Positions 16,893 to 26,353 are shown, numbered from the stretch's first letter. The stretch: 64,000 nucleotides of DNA from Micromonospora sp. NBRC 110009 (GCF_030518795.1 NZ_CP130427.1:2480001-2544000), one strand, 5' to 3'. The notes: a model not told the origin generated them from the sequence alone. Numbers and translations are program-made.

Positions 16893-17934
16893 CGGCGTAG
16901 TCTGCCAGCCGCTCCCGCGTCTCGGTAGGCGACATCGCGAGGTGTTCGAGGATGGTGTAGCGGTCCGGCCGGGTGGCCGGCGCGAACTGCACCGCCGCCA
17001 CGAACTGCTCGTCGGTCAGCCGCACGTCGGCCGGGAGCCGCGGCAGGCCGTGCCGGGCCAGGCAGGCCGACATCTCGGCGAACCGGCGCTCGTCGCCGCG
17101 CAGGAAGGTGCAGAAGAGCGCGCCGAGCCCGGCCAGCTCCCCGTGCGAGGCGGTGCCCGGGTAGAGCGCGTCGACGGCGTGCATGATCTCGTGGCAGCCG
17201 CCGCTGGCCGGGCGGCTGGTGCCACAGACCGCCATGGCCAGGCCGGTCGAGATCAGCGCCTCGGCCAGCACGGTGACGAACGCGTCGTCGCTCAGGTCGC
17301 CCTGGTGCGCCAGCACCGCCTCGGCCCCCATCCGGGCCAGCGAGGCGGCCAGCCCGTCGACCGGCTCGCCGCGTACCTGGCGGGCCAGTTCCCAGTCGGC
17401 CAGCGCGCTGATGTTGCTCACCACGTCGCCGATGCCGGCCCGGTTGTGCCGCTCCGGGCCCGCCTCCACGAAGTCCAGGTCCACGATCACGGCGATCGGG
17501 ATGTGCACCCCGTACGAGCCCTTGATGCCGTCGGTGATCAGGCTGGCCACCGGGGAGGCGATCCCGTCGTTGGCCAGCCCGGTCGCCACCGTCACCATGG
17601 GCAGCCCGCGCCGGGTGGCCGCGTACTTGGCGACGTCGATGGTCTTGCCGCCGCCGATGCCGACCACCGCGTCGTACGACCGGTTGCGCAGCTTGGCGCC
17701 CAGGTCGTCGGCGGCGTCCAGGGTGGCGCCCGCCACGGTGAACACGTCGGCCGAGCGCAGCGACGGCCGGATCAGCTCGGCGATCTGCTCGCCCTGCCCC
17801 GGCCCGACCACCACGGCCACGTCGCCGCCCGCGGAGATCCGCCCGTCGACGAGGATCGCGGCGAGGTCCGCCACCGCGCCCCGCCGCACGTCGATGTGGA
17901 GCGGGGTGAGGATGGTCCGGGCTAGTAGCGGCAC
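16867..17934 (-). CDS. sn-Glycerol-1-phosphate dehydrogenase-like enzyme
   Basis: A 355-residue member of the iron-containing alcohol dehydrogenase/dehydroquinate synthase superfamily. The motifs are those of G1P dehydrogenases (EgsA/AraM): GIGGGKTIDVAKYAA for the nucleotide, TGLANDGIASPVASL for substrate and metal, and the metal His pairs in TSRPASGGCHEIMHAVD and ASHGELAG. It would reduce dihydroxyacetone phosphate to sn-glycerol 1-phosphate with NAD(P)H. I chose GTG 17934, which overlaps the upstream gene by 13 bases; sequence further upstream in this frame is antisense-like to nothing and belongs to the cytidylyltransferase gene. The substrate is inferred from motifs only. Confidence 0.82.
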   Translation of the reverse strand: MPLLARTILTPLHIDVRRGAVADLAAILVDGRISAGGDVAVVVGPGQGEQIAELIRPSLRSADVFTVAGATLDAADDLGAKLRNRSYDAVVGIGGGKTIDVAKYAATRRGLPMVTVATGLANDGIASPVASLITDGIKGSYGVHIPIAVIVDLDFVEAGPERHNRAGIGDVVSNISALADWELARQVRGEPVDGLAASLARMGAEAVLAHQGDLSDDAFVTVLAEALISTGLAMAVCGTSRPASGGCHEIMHAVDALYPGTASHGELAGLGALFCTFLRGDERRFAEMSACLARHGLPRLPADVRLTDEQFVAAVQFAPATRPDRYTILEHLAMSPTETRERLADYAGALRDHLG

Positions 17935-18653
17935 GCGATCTCCCGCGCCCGGGCCAGGTCGGCGTGGTTGTCCACCTCGACCCAGGCCACGTCGCCGATC
18001 GGCGCGGCCCGCACCTCGCCGCCCCGGTCGGCGAACTCCTGGTAGCCGTCCTCGTAGTAGAGGTTCGGGTCGCGCCGCCAGGTCGCCTCCAGGGCGTCGG
18101 CCAGGGCGTCGGCCACCTGCGGCTCGATCAGCGTCGCGCCGATGTACTCGCCGTACGCGTCGAGCGGATCCATCTGCTTGGTGATCCGGGTGAGCTGGCC
18201 GGCGGCGTCGAAGGTGGTCTTCATCTCCTCCTCGGCCAGCGCCTTGATGTTGTCGATGGCCAGCAGGATGCCCGGGCCGCGCTCGGCCAGCAGGGTCTTC
18301 TCCACGCTCACCGGGTGCACGGTGTCGCCGTTGACCAGCAGCACGCCCCGGGAGAAGTGCTCCCGGGCCAGCCAGAGCGAGTAGGCGTTGTTCCACTCCT
18401 CGGCCTTGTCGTTGTGCACCAGGGTGAGGGTGACCCCGTACTTCTCCTCCAGCGCGGCCTGCCGCTGCCGGACCGCGTCGGCGGCGTAGCCGACCACGAT
18501 CACGATCTCGGTGAGCCCCACCTCGGCGAGGTTGCCCAGCGCGATGTCGAGGATGGTGATGTCCCCGTCCACGGGCACCAGGGCCTTGGGCAGGGTGTCG
18601 GTGTACGGACGCAGCCGTCGCCCCGCACCGGCGGCGAGCACCATCCCGATCAT
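17922..18653 (-). CDS. Nucleotidyltransferase, sugar/alditol-phosphate cytidylyltransferase type
   Basis: A 243-residue protein. ATG 18653 is chosen because a strong Shine-Dalgarno GAGGAGG lies eight bases upstream and because the family begins directly with the nucleotide-binding motif, here IGMVLAAGAGRRLRPYTDTLPKAL. The LLVNGDTV segment provides the metal Asp. The closest relatives by style are LicC-like phosphocholine and other small cytidylyltransferases. Followed by a G1P dehydrogenase and a CDP-alcohol transferase, it most likely makes a CDP-activated alditol phosphate, possibly CDP-glycerol from G1P; this is inference from context. Confidence 0.85.
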   Translation of the reverse strand: MIGMVLAAGAGRRLRPYTDTLPKALVPVDGDITILDIALGNLAEVGLTEIVIVVGYAADAVRQRQAALEEKYGVTLTLVHNDKAEEWNNAYSLWLAREHFSRGVLLVNGDTVHPVSVEKTLLAERGPGILLAIDNIKALAEEEMKTTFDAAGQLTRITKQMDPLDAYGEYIGATLIEPQVADALADALEATWRRDPNLYYEDGYQEFADRGGEVRAAPIGDVAWVEVDNHADLARAREIACRY

Positions 18654-18734
18654 GCCGGCATCCTCCTCAGTACTACTGCTGGTCACCGGTGGAGGATAGC
18701 GCCGGGCCGTCGGCCGCCTGCCGTCATCCATGGT

Positions 18735-19556
18735 TCAGCCGGGCAGGGCGGCCAGGTCCGCGAGCACCGCGAGCCGCTCCTCGGCGGTCAGCACCGTGTA
18801 CGGGCCGGCGGCCCGGCGGTCGGTTTCCTGCTCGATGGCCAGCCGCTCCGGCCCCGGTGGCAGCTCGGCGATGCTGGTCGCGGTGTGCCCGGCGGCGGTC
18901 CACGCCGCCGCGTGCGCGTCCGCCCGGTGGTAGCGCAACGTGCCCAGCCGGTTGAGCAGCAGCACCCCGGGCGGGGTGCCGTCCGGCTCGTGCGGCGGGG
19001 CCATCGCGGCGAAGGCGCCAGGCTCGTCGTCCCCGGTCAGCAGCAGGGCGTACGCCAGCACCCGGCCGAGCGCGCTCACCAGCCGCTCCACCCGGTCGTC
19101 GTGCCCCGCCCAGAGTTCCTCGGTGACCTCGGCGTGGACCCCGAACAGCTCGCCGAGGAAGGCGAGGCCGCGGTCGGTGGCGCAGCAGCCGCCGCCCGGC
19201 ACGCGTTGGAGCATCCCGTACGCGACCTGCTTGTCCAGGGCGCGCTGGCAGGCGGCCGGGTCGCGATAGCGGGTGATCGCGGCGAAGCCGGGCCCGTCCA
19301 CCGTCCCGCCCGGCACGGCGAGCCGGGTGCGGAACTCCACCAGGAAACCGGTCGCGGCCGGCCCGCCGTACCGGGAACTCAGCTCCGCGCCGCCGCCGTC
19401 CCGGCCGGCGAGCATGCCGGCGACGAAGGCCCGGTCGACCGCCGGCGCGACCAGCCCGGCGAACCGGTGCGGCGGCAGCTCGACCTGGTCGGCGGTTTCG
19501 GCCCGGCGCGTCGGACGCCCCAGCGCGCCGCGACCCGCGACGGTCGAGTCGCTCAC
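18735..19556 (-). CDS. Conserved hypothetical protein, possible winged-helix content
   Basis: A 273-residue soluble protein that I do not recognise. The start is GTG 19556, whose GTGA overlaps the NUDIX stop, so the pair is co-transcribed. The sequence is Ala/Gly/Leu-rich without signal peptide or membrane segments. The stretch from about residue 95 to 135 (ACQRALDKQVAYGMLQRV...CCATDRGLAFLGEL) looks like a small winged helix of the MarR-like kind, as seen in some actinobacterial SCO6745-type proteins, but the match is weak. It contains an adjacent Cys pair after a Gly triplet. Confidence 0.6.
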   Translation of the reverse strand: MSDSTVAGRGALGRPTRRAETADQVELPPHRFAGLVAPAVDRAFVAGMLAGRDGGGAELSSRYGGPAATGFLVEFRTRLAVPGGTVDGPGFAAITRYRDPAACQRALDKQVAYGMLQRVPGGGCCATDRGLAFLGELFGVHAEVTEELWAGHDDRVERLVSALGRVLAYALLLTGDDEPGAFAAMAPPHEPDGTPPGVLLLNRLGTLRYHRADAHAAAWTAAGHTATSIAELPPGPERLAIEQETDRRAAGPYTVLTAEERLAVLADLAALPG

Positions 19557-20002
19557 CGACCGATCGACCGCAGGGCGGCGAAGCCCTCCTCGGCGATCCG
19601 CCGGATCAGCCCGTCGTTGATGCCGCGGTGCTCGTCGAGGAGGCTGACCTCGTGCTCGGCCAGCCAGCGGAACTCGGTGTGCTTTCCCTCCTCCAGCCGG
19701 GGTCGGCTCAGGTCGCCGTCCACCCGGACCAGGAAGTCGTTCTCCACCCGGACCAGCCCGTCGTCGCCGGTGTAGGAGTACTCGCCGACCTGCCCGAGCA
19801 GCTGCGACACGGTCCAGCCGGTCTCCTCGACCACCTCCCGGCGCAGCGCCTCCTCGACGCTCTCGCCCGGTTCGAGGTGGCCGCCGACGATGTCCCAGCA
19901 GTTGGGGAAGAGGGTCCGGTCCGGTGATCGGCGCTGGATGAATATGCGGCCGTCGTCGTCCACGATCAGCGCGCCGGCGCAGCGGAGAGGGTCGGTGGGC
20001 AC
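19553..20002 (-). CDS. NUDIX hydrolase
   Basis: A 149-residue protein from GTG 20002. The NUDIX box is intact: GGHLEPGESVEEALRREVVEETGW fits G-x5-E-x7-REUxEExGU, placed around residues 40-62. These enzymes hydrolyse nucleoside diphosphates linked to other moieties, needing divalent metal. No feature shows the substrate. The stop overlaps the next gene (GTGA). The reading frame remains open upstream of 20002 but carries no NUDIX sequence and overlaps the divergent CBS gene. Confidence 0.88.
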   Translation of the reverse strand: MPTDPLRCAGALIVDDDGRIFIQRRSPDRTLFPNCWDIVGGHLEPGESVEEALRREVVEETGWTVSQLLGQVGEYSYTGDDGLVRVENDFLVRVDGDLSRPRLEEGKHTEFRWLAEHEVSLLDEHRGINDGLIRRIAEEGFAALRSIGR

Positions 20003-20117
20003 GCCGTCGACAGTAGCGAGCCGGCGCCGATCCCGCCGATGCCCGGTCTTGTCCCGGTACGGATCGATGGCCCACCATGGCCGTACCGAGGCCACCGTCC
20101 CATAGGGGTGATGCGTG

Positions 20118-20510
20118 ATGCAGGTTCGGGAAGCGATGTCCAGTGAGGTGCTCGTGGTCGGCCCGGAGCACACGCTCCGCCAGGCGGCCCGGATGATGTC
20201 GGCCCGCCGGGTCGGGTCGGCGGTCGTGATCGACCCGGATTCCGAAGGGATCGGGATCATGACCGAACGCGACGTGCTCAACGCGATCGGTGCCGGGCTC
20301 GACCCGGATGTGGAACGCACCGGCGCCCACCTGACCTGGGACGTCGTCTACGCCGGTCCGGACTGGACGGTCGAGGAGGCGGCGGCGGCGATGGCCCGGG
20401 GCGGCTTCCGGCACCTGGTGGTGCTGGACGGCCGGGAGGTGGCCGGGGTGATCTCGGTACGGGACCTGATGCGGGTCTGGGCCCGCGAACAGGCCCCGAC
20501 GACGGTCTGA
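20118..20510 (+). CDS. CBS-domain protein
   Basis: A 130-residue protein made of two CBS domains and nothing else, beginning MQVREAMSSEVLVVGPEHTLRQAARMM. The second repeat (WTVEEAAAAMARGGFRHLVVLDGREVAGVISVRDLM) is canonical. Such stand-alone pairs bind adenine nucleotides and often act as regulatory or redox-linked small proteins. A GTG three bases upstream (20115) is an alternative start. The gene stands alone between divergent and tandem neighbours and is followed by a terminator-like hairpin. Confidence 0.88.
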   Translation: MQVREAMSSEVLVVGPEHTLRQAARMMSARRVGSAVVIDPDSEGIGIMTERDVLNAIGAGLDPDVERTGAHLTWDVVYAGPDWTVEEAAAAMARGGFRHLVVLDGREVAGVISVRDLMRVWAREQAPTTV

Positions 20511-20526
20511 ACCGTCCTGGTACGAC

Positions 20527-20558
20527 GGGGGACCCGGCCGGTCGGCGGCCGGGCCCCC
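20527..20558 (+). terminator. Terminator-like hairpin after the CBS gene
   Basis: GGGGGACCCGGCC (20527-20539) can pair with GGCCGGGCCCCC (20547-20558) with one bulged A. It starts 17 bases after the CBS stop. There is no T tract, as is usual in high-GC actinobacteria. Confidence 0.6.
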
Positions 20559-20691
20559 GGTGCGTCCGGCCGCCCCTTCCCGAGCCTCTTTCGGCTCTCT
20601 GGTCGGCCGGTCGGACGGATCGACCGCCCGCATGTTGAACTTCGCGTGTATGCCGGTCGGACCGGTCGGACCAGGCCCTAGGCTCGTGCGC

Positions 20692-21786
20692 ATGACCGCC
20701 GAGCAGCTGATCTCCTTCGCCCGTGGCGCTCCCTCGCTGGACATCGTCGATGTCGAGGGGCTCAAGGCCGCCGCCGTCCGCGCCTTCGACGCCGACCCCG
20801 CCGGGATCACGGCGTACGGCACCTCCGTCGGCTACCCGCCCCTGCGGAAGTGGATCGCGGAGAAGCACGGCGTCGAGCCGGACCAGGTGCTGATCACCAA
20901 CGGCTCGCTCCAGGCCGACGCCTTCCTCTTCGATCACCTGGTCAAGCGGGGCGACGCGGTGATCGTGGAGCGCCCGACGTACGACCGGACGCTGCTCAAC
21001 CTCCAGCAGATGGGCGGCGAGATCCACGGCGTGACCGTCCAGCCGGACGGGTTGGACACCGCCGAGCTGCGCAAGCTGCTGGAGTCGGGGGTCCGGCCGC
21101 GGCTGGCCCACGTCATCCCGAACTACCAGAACCCGGCCGGCGTGACCCTCTCCCTGGAGAAGCGCCGGGAGCTGCTCGACCTGGCCGCCGAGTACGGCTT
21201 CACGATCTTCGAGGACGACCCGTACGCGGATATCCGGTTCCGTGGCGAGCCGCTGCCCTCGATGCTGTCGATGGACAGCCGGGGCGTGGTGGTGCACGCC
21301 TCCAGCTTCACCAAGACGGTCTGCCCGGGTGTCCGGGTCGGCTACCTGGTCGGCCTGGCCGAGCTGATCGCGGCCATCGCCAAGCGGGCCACCAACCTCT
21401 ACATTTCGCCCGGGATGGTCTCCGAGGCGATCGTGCACCAGTTCTGCGTCTCGGGGGACATCCAGCGGTCGATCGAGACGGTGTCGACCGCACTCGGCGA
21501 GCGGGCCACGGTGCTGGCCGAGTCGCTGCGGCGGCACATCCCGGAGGCCCGGTTCGTCGAGCCGGACGGCGGCTACTTCCTCTGGGTGGAGCTCCCCGAG
21601 GACGTGGAGGTGGATCGGCTCGCCCCGGCGGCCGCGGAGCGCGGCGTCGCGGTGGTCAAGGGGAGCGACTTCCTGATCGACGGCGGCCGGCACGCGCTGC
21701 GGCTGGCCTTCTCCGCGGTGACCGCGGACCGGATCGACGAGGGGGTCCGGCGGCTGGCGGAGGCGATGGCGGCCGTTCGAGGCTGA
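20692..21786 (+). CDS. PLP-dependent aminotransferase, class I/II
   Basis: A 364-residue fold-type I aminotransferase from ATG 20692. The PLP features are present: NYQNPAGVTL (the Asn-Pro loop), the FEDDPYADI region with the ring Asp/Tyr, and the Schiff-base Lys in SSFTKTVCPGVRVGY. It resembles the aminotransferase part of MocR regulators and 2-aminoadipate aminotransferases (LysN type) but has no N-terminal DNA-binding domain. Substrate unknown. It is monocistronic and followed by two hairpins. Confidence 0.88.
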   Translation: MTAEQLISFARGAPSLDIVDVEGLKAAAVRAFDADPAGITAYGTSVGYPPLRKWIAEKHGVEPDQVLITNGSLQADAFLFDHLVKRGDAVIVERPTYDRTLLNLQQMGGEIHGVTVQPDGLDTAELRKLLESGVRPRLAHVIPNYQNPAGVTLSLEKRRELLDLAAEYGFTIFEDDPYADIRFRGEPLPSMLSMDSRGVVVHASSFTKTVCPGVRVGYLVGLAELIAAIAKRATNLYISPGMVSEAIVHQFCVSGDIQRSIETVSTALGERATVLAESLRRHIPEARFVEPDGGYFLWVELPEDVEVDRLAPAAAERGVAVVKGSDFLIDGGRHALRLAFSAVTADRIDEGVRRLAEAMAAVRG

Positions 21787-22140
21787 TTTCTGTCGGGTTT
21801 CCGACAGTTCGGCGATGCCGGCCGGCTCAGGACTCCCGCTGAGCCGGCCGACGACTCACAATGCTGCGAGCGCCGTTCGCCTTTCGTCGATGCTCGGTCC
21901 GCCTCCGGGGAGCCGCACTCCGCCCCCACCCGGATCGCCGGCGCGCGCAGCACCACTCCCGCCCCCAAAGGGTGCCGGGTGGGCCGTGTCGCCCCTCACC
22001 CCCCTGACGCGGCCGGCCCGCCCGGCGCCACCCCCGGTGACGCCCGTCGCACCCGCGCCCCCGCTGCCACGCTCGCCCCCGCTGCGATCCGTCGCGATCG
22101 GCGTAACCTGCAAGCCGCAGCATCGTGGGGAGGGGGCGAG
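21787..22140 (+). other. Intergenic region with two hairpins, upstream of corA
   Basis: 354 bases. Two perfect stem-loops follow the aminotransferase: CTGTCGG/CCGACAG (21790-21807, loop GTTT) and GGCCGGCTCA/TGAGCCGGCC (21820-21849). They are likely transcription terminators. The remainder, up to corA, is Pro/Ala-coding in the corA frame but lacks conserved content, so I treat it as leader DNA. A GGGGAGGGGGCGAG purine tract just before 22141 serves as the corA ribosome binding site. Confidence 0.55.
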
Positions 22141-23289
22141 ATGACCGACCGAGTGGCACGCGACCGCACTGCCGGACAGAACAGCGGCGGAGGGCTGAGG
22201 CCGCGGCCCTGGGCCGCCCCGGTCCGCGCGATGAGCCGCATCCTCAACGCCGACGGCTCCCCGCGCATCCCCGCACCGGCCGGCCCCGGGCGGAGCGGCG
22301 TGGTCGACTGCGGCCTCTACGTCGACGGCGAGCGCCAGCCGGGCGAGTGGCACTACGCCGACGCGCTGGCGGCGGCCCGCCGGGAGCGGAACGCCTTCGT
22401 CTGGATCGGCCTGCACGAGCCCGAGCTGGACGAGATGACCGAGATCGCGGACACCTACGGCCTGCACGAGTTGGCGGTGGAGGACGCGGTCAAGGCCCAG
22501 CAGCGCCCCAAGCTGGAGCGCTTCGGCGAGGTCGTGTTCCTGGTCCTGCGCACCGCCCGCTACTGCGAGCACACCGAGCTGACCGAGAACTCCGAGGTGG
22601 TGGAGACCGGCCAGGTGATGCTCTTCATCGGGCCGGACTTCCTGATCAGCGTCCGGCACGGGGACGCCTGCCGGCTCTCCCCGGTCCGGGCCGACCTGGA
22701 GGAGAAGCGGGATCTGCTGCGGCACGGCCCGTGGGCGGTCGCGTACGCGATCACCGACCGGGTGGTGGACCTCTACCTGGAGGTCGCCGACCGGCTGGAG
22801 GACGACCTCGACGTGCTGGAGGCGGACGTCTTCGACCGGCACGGCAGCGGGCGGATCCAGCGGATCTACCAGATGAAGCGGGAGCTGGTGGAGTTCAAGC
22901 GGGCGGTGGTGCCGTTGCAGCGCCCGCTGATGACGCTCACCTCGCAGGTCAACCGGGATGTGCCGCAGGAGGTGCGGCGCTACTTCCGGGACGTGCAGGA
23001 CCACCTCAGCCGCACCGTCGAGCAGGTCAACTCGTACGACGACCTGCTCAACTCGATCCTCCAGGCCCGGCTGGCCCAGGTCACCGTCGACCAGAACAAC
23101 GACATGCGCAAGATCGCGGCCTGGGCGGCGATCGGCGCGGTGTGGACGGCGATCGCCGGCATCTACGGCATGAACTTCGAGAACATGCCGGAGCTGAAGT
23201 GGACGTACGGCTATCCGGGGATCTGGGCCGTGAACCTGGCCCTGTCGTTCATCCTGTACCGCTGGTTCCGCCGCAACGGCTGGCTGTAG
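22141..23289 (+). CDS. corA: CorA-family magnesium/cobalt transporter
   Basis: A 382-residue protein whose ATG 22141 follows a strong purine-rich ribosome binding site. The large cytoplasmic N-terminal domain is followed by two C-terminal membrane helices; the signature YGMN (in GIYGMNFENMPE) lies at the end of the first helix as in all CorA channels. It forms pentameric divalent-cation channels in the plasma membrane. The first ~45 residues are Arg/Pro-rich and not typical of CorA, but the ribosome binding site supports this start. Confidence 0.93.
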   Translation: MTDRVARDRTAGQNSGGGLRPRPWAAPVRAMSRILNADGSPRIPAPAGPGRSGVVDCGLYVDGERQPGEWHYADALAAARRERNAFVWIGLHEPELDEMTEIADTYGLHELAVEDAVKAQQRPKLERFGEVVFLVLRTARYCEHTELTENSEVVETGQVMLFIGPDFLISVRHGDACRLSPVRADLEEKRDLLRHGPWAVAYAITDRVVDLYLEVADRLEDDLDVLEADVFDRHGSGRIQRIYQMKRELVEFKRAVVPLQRPLMTLTSQVNRDVPQEVRRYFRDVQDHLSRTVEQVNSYDDLLNSILQARLAQVTVDQNNDMRKIAAWAAIGAVWTAIAGIYGMNFENMPELKWTYGYPGIWAVNLALSFILYRWFRRNGWL

Positions 23290-23302
23290 CCGCCGGGCAC
23301 GC

Positions 23303-23348
23303 GGAAGCGCCGGCCACCCGGGGCGTACCCGACGTGCCGGCGCTTTCC
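23303..23348. terminator. Bidirectional terminator hairpin
   Basis: GGAAGCGCCGGC (23303-23314) pairs with GCCGGCGCTTTCC (23336-23348), one extra base in the second arm. It lies between the convergent corA gene and the minus-strand gene ending at 23357, so it can serve both. Confidence 0.65.
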
Positions 23349-23356
23349 GGGACAGG

Positions 23357-24151
23357 TCAGCGGCGACCGCCGGCCCGGGCGTTGCCCTTGCCGTTCGCGG
23401 TCGCCCTGGTGACGTCGTCGGCCGGGCGGCCGGAGACGTCCCGGGCGCCCTCGGCGATCGAGGGAACCTTGTCGTTCGGCTGGATCACCGGCTGGCTGCT
23501 GCTCCTGGCGGTCGATGCGGCAGCGTCGCCGCCGGCCAGCACCGGGCCGCCGGCGCCGGACGGGCCGGCCTGGGTGACCTTCGCGGTCGGGTCCGGGGTC
23601 TCCACCACGATGGTGTCCACGTCCTCGCGCATCGGCTCCAGCTTGTCCTCGCCCATCGGGGCCAGCTTGCCGGTCGGGTCGTACTCGGCCCACTCCAGCT
23701 GCTCGCGCCGGCGCCGCATGGCCATCGCGCCGGCCAGCCCGGCGACGGTGCCGGCGGCCAGCAGGCCGGCCATCATGCCGCGCGACCGCTGCTGCTTCTT
23801 CCGGGCGGCCTTGAGGTTCTTCGCCTTGAGCTGCTTCGTCACCGCGGCCTGCCGGGCGGCGGCCTTGCGGCCCTTCCCCGACTTGCCCGCGGCCTCGGCC
23901 TGCGCGTTGCGCATGGCGAGGACCAGCGGCGCGAGCGCCGCAGCCGTCGACGCGACGCGGCTCGACGCCCGGTCCCGGACGATGATCGCGGTGGGCGCGA
24001 CGGCACCCCGGGCTGCCTGGACCCGCGGGCCGACCGAGGCGCCGGCACCCTTCGCCGCGTACGACGCGGCCTGCCTCAGGTGACCGATGCCCTGGCTCAG
24101 CTCGGCCTTCGCGAGCTGCCCCTGGGTCTTACGCCGCCCGATTCCAAACAC
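23357..24151 (-). CDS. Hypothetical Lys/Ala-rich membrane-anchored protein
   Basis: A 264-residue protein that I cannot assign. GTG 24151 is chosen because GGAGGT stands six bases before it. The first part is Ala-rich and helical, residues about 85-125 are strongly basic (KSGKGRKAAARQ ... KKQQR), and one transmembrane helix follows (GMMAGLLAAGTVAGLAGAMAM, about 125-145). The rest is a Pro/Asp/Ser-rich disordered tail. It resembles the small cell-envelope or nucleoid-membrane proteins common in this order. It is divergent from the cyclophilin gene. Confidence 0.7.
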   Translation of the reverse strand: MFGIGRRKTQGQLAKAELSQGIGHLRQAASYAAKGAGASVGPRVQAARGAVAPTAIIVRDRASSRVASTAAALAPLVLAMRNAQAEAAGKSGKGRKAAARQAAVTKQLKAKNLKAARKKQQRSRGMMAGLLAAGTVAGLAGAMAMRRRREQLEWAEYDPTGKLAPMGEDKLEPMREDVDTIVVETPDPTAKVTQAGPSGAGGPVLAGGDAAASTARSSSQPVIQPNDKVPSIAEGARDVSGRPADDVTRATANGKGNARAGGRR

Positions 24152-24268
24152 GATCCCACCTCCTGGGAGTTGTTCCTCCGTCATCCTTCACCTTCGGATG
24201 CCTCCGTGTGGCCAGATCGGGCACATGGGAGGATCCGCATGGAACTGACCAACAAGTGAGGAGTACCC

Positions 24269-24799
<531 letters not shown>

Positions 24800-24824
24800 G
24801 CGGCGTGCGGGTACCTTTGCTCGC

Positions 24825-25769
24825 ATGACTGAGCGCTCGGGGCAGCCAGGCGACGCGACCGAAGGTCCGGTTCCGGCCGCCCCGGTCTGCTACCGGCACC
24901 CCGGCCGGCAGACGTACGTCCGGTGCACCCGGTGTGACCGGCCGATCTGCCCTGAGTGCATGCGGGACGCCTCCGTCGGGCACCAGTGCCCGGAGTGTGT
25001 CAACGAGGGACGCCGCAGCGCACGGCCGGCGCGCACCGCCTTCGGGGGCGGTGCCGCCGGCCGCCAGGGCTACGTCACCAAGATCCTGATCGCGCTGAAC
25101 GTGCTGGTCATGATCCTCTCCATCGCCTCCGACCGGGGCGGGGACGCCGCCGCCGGCGGCTCCGGCTTCGGCGGCCTGATGGGCGGCTCGACCCCGTTGA
25201 CCGACTGGGGTGCGGTGCTGGGCCAGGCCGTCTTCCCCGACGGGACCATCGGCGGGGTGGCCCAGGGCCAGTGGTACCGCCTGGTCACCGCCATGTTCCT
25301 GCACTACGGGCTGGTGCACCTGCTGCTCAACATGTGGGCGCTCTGGGTGCTCGGCCGGACCCTGGAGGCGGTGCTCGGGCCGCTGCGGTTCCTGGCGCTC
25401 TACCTGATCGCCGGGCTGGGCGGCAATGTCGCGGTCTATCTGTTCAGCGCACCGAACCAGCCCGCGGTCGGTGCGTCGACGGCCATCTTCGGCCTCTTCG
25501 CCGCGATCTTCGTGATCATGCGCCGGCTGGGCCGGGACACCTCGGCCATCGTGCCGATCCTGGTGATCAACCTGATCTTCACGTTCACCGTGCCGGGCAT
25601 CTCCGTCGCCGGCCACCTGGGCGGGCTGGTCACCGGCGCGTTGATGGCGCTGGTCCTGGCGTACGCCCCCCGGATGCGGCGGACCCCGTTCCAGGCGGCG
25701 GGCGGCGCGATCCTGCTGCTGGCGCTGCTCGGGCTGGTCCTCGTCCGCACCGGGATGCTGACCGGCTGA
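24825..25769 (+). CDS. Rhomboid-family intramembrane serine protease with zinc-binding N-terminus
   Basis: A 314-residue protein. The N-terminal 70 residues carry a B-box-like Cys/His cluster (CYRHPGR, CTRCDRPICPECM, HQCPECV) that should bind zinc. Six or seven membrane helices follow. The catalytic Ser is in VGASTAIFG, the catalytic His in SVAGHLGG, and the loop HLLLNMWALW carries the conserved Asn. Rhomboids cut transmembrane segments within the membrane. The zinc-box plus rhomboid layout is common in actinobacteria. Confidence 0.92.
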   Translation: MTERSGQPGDATEGPVPAAPVCYRHPGRQTYVRCTRCDRPICPECMRDASVGHQCPECVNEGRRSARPARTAFGGGAAGRQGYVTKILIALNVLVMILSIASDRGGDAAAGGSGFGGLMGGSTPLTDWGAVLGQAVFPDGTIGGVAQGQWYRLVTAMFLHYGLVHLLLNMWALWVLGRTLEAVLGPLRFLALYLIAGLGGNVAVYLFSAPNQPAVGASTAIFGLFAAIFVIMRRLGRDTSAIVPILVINLIFTFTVPGISVAGHLGGLVTGALMALVLAYAPRMRRTPFQAAGGAILLLALLGLVLVRTGMLTG

Positions 25770-25800
25770 CCGGGCGGCCGGGCCGGGGAGCCGGGCGGCG

Positions 25801-26238
25801 TCAGGGTGCTGCGGCGGCGCGGGCGGCGCGCAGCGCCTCGGCCACCTCCTCCGGCGGGGCGTTCAGGTCGTACCGGCCGAACAGGTGCAGCGACTCGCCG
25901 GCGTCGATCTCCAGCGTCTCGGCGGTCAGCCCGCGCCGGGTACGCCGTTCCACCCGGATCGCCTCGACCGCCGGCCAGGGCAGCCGGCGCCGGCCGGCGA
26001 AACCCTGGATTACGGTGATCCCCTCCGGGTCGACGGCCAGCCGGACCGGCGCGACCAGGTCCCGCAGGCCCCAGCCGGCCAGCCCGACGGCGGCCAGCCC
26101 GGCGAGCACGGGCTGGACCCGGTCACCGCCGGCGAAGAGCAGGCCCAGCGCGACCAGCACCAGCGCGCCGGCCAGCTTGGCCACCGGCAGGATCACCGGC
26201 ACCCGCCACTGCCGGGCCGGGGGCGACTGTGGATGCAC
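25801..26238 (-). CDS. Bacterial PH-domain membrane protein
   Basis: A 145-residue protein convergent with the rhomboid gene. Two hydrophobic helices (about residues 15-37 and 43-60) precede a small beta domain with VDPEGITVIQGFAGRRRLPWPAVEAIRV, the typical pattern of bacterial PH (bPH/DUF2581-like) proteins. Function unknown; such proteins are membrane-associated and common in mycelial actinobacteria. The last residues are Ala-rich. Confidence 0.75.
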   Translation of the reverse strand: MHPQSPPARQWRVPVILPVAKLAGALVLVALGLLFAGGDRVQPVLAGLAAVGLAGWGLRDLVAPVRLAVDPEGITVIQGFAGRRRLPWPAVEAIRVERRTRRGLTAETLEIDAGESLHLFGRYDLNAPPEEVAEALRAARAAAAP

Positions 26239-26353
26239 CGCCCCAGCATGCCAGCCGCCCGGGCCGGGAGCGTGGCGGCCGGGAAACGGGGGAGGACGGC
26301 CGGCCGGGTCAGGACGTACTATCGGGGCCAGCCCAAGTTACCGGGGAGTAAAC

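Noticed and set aside
24956..26353. 1.4-kb upstream extension of the thiolase frame
   Set aside because: Out-of-frame rhomboid and antisense PH-domain sequence; the thiolase starts at 26354.
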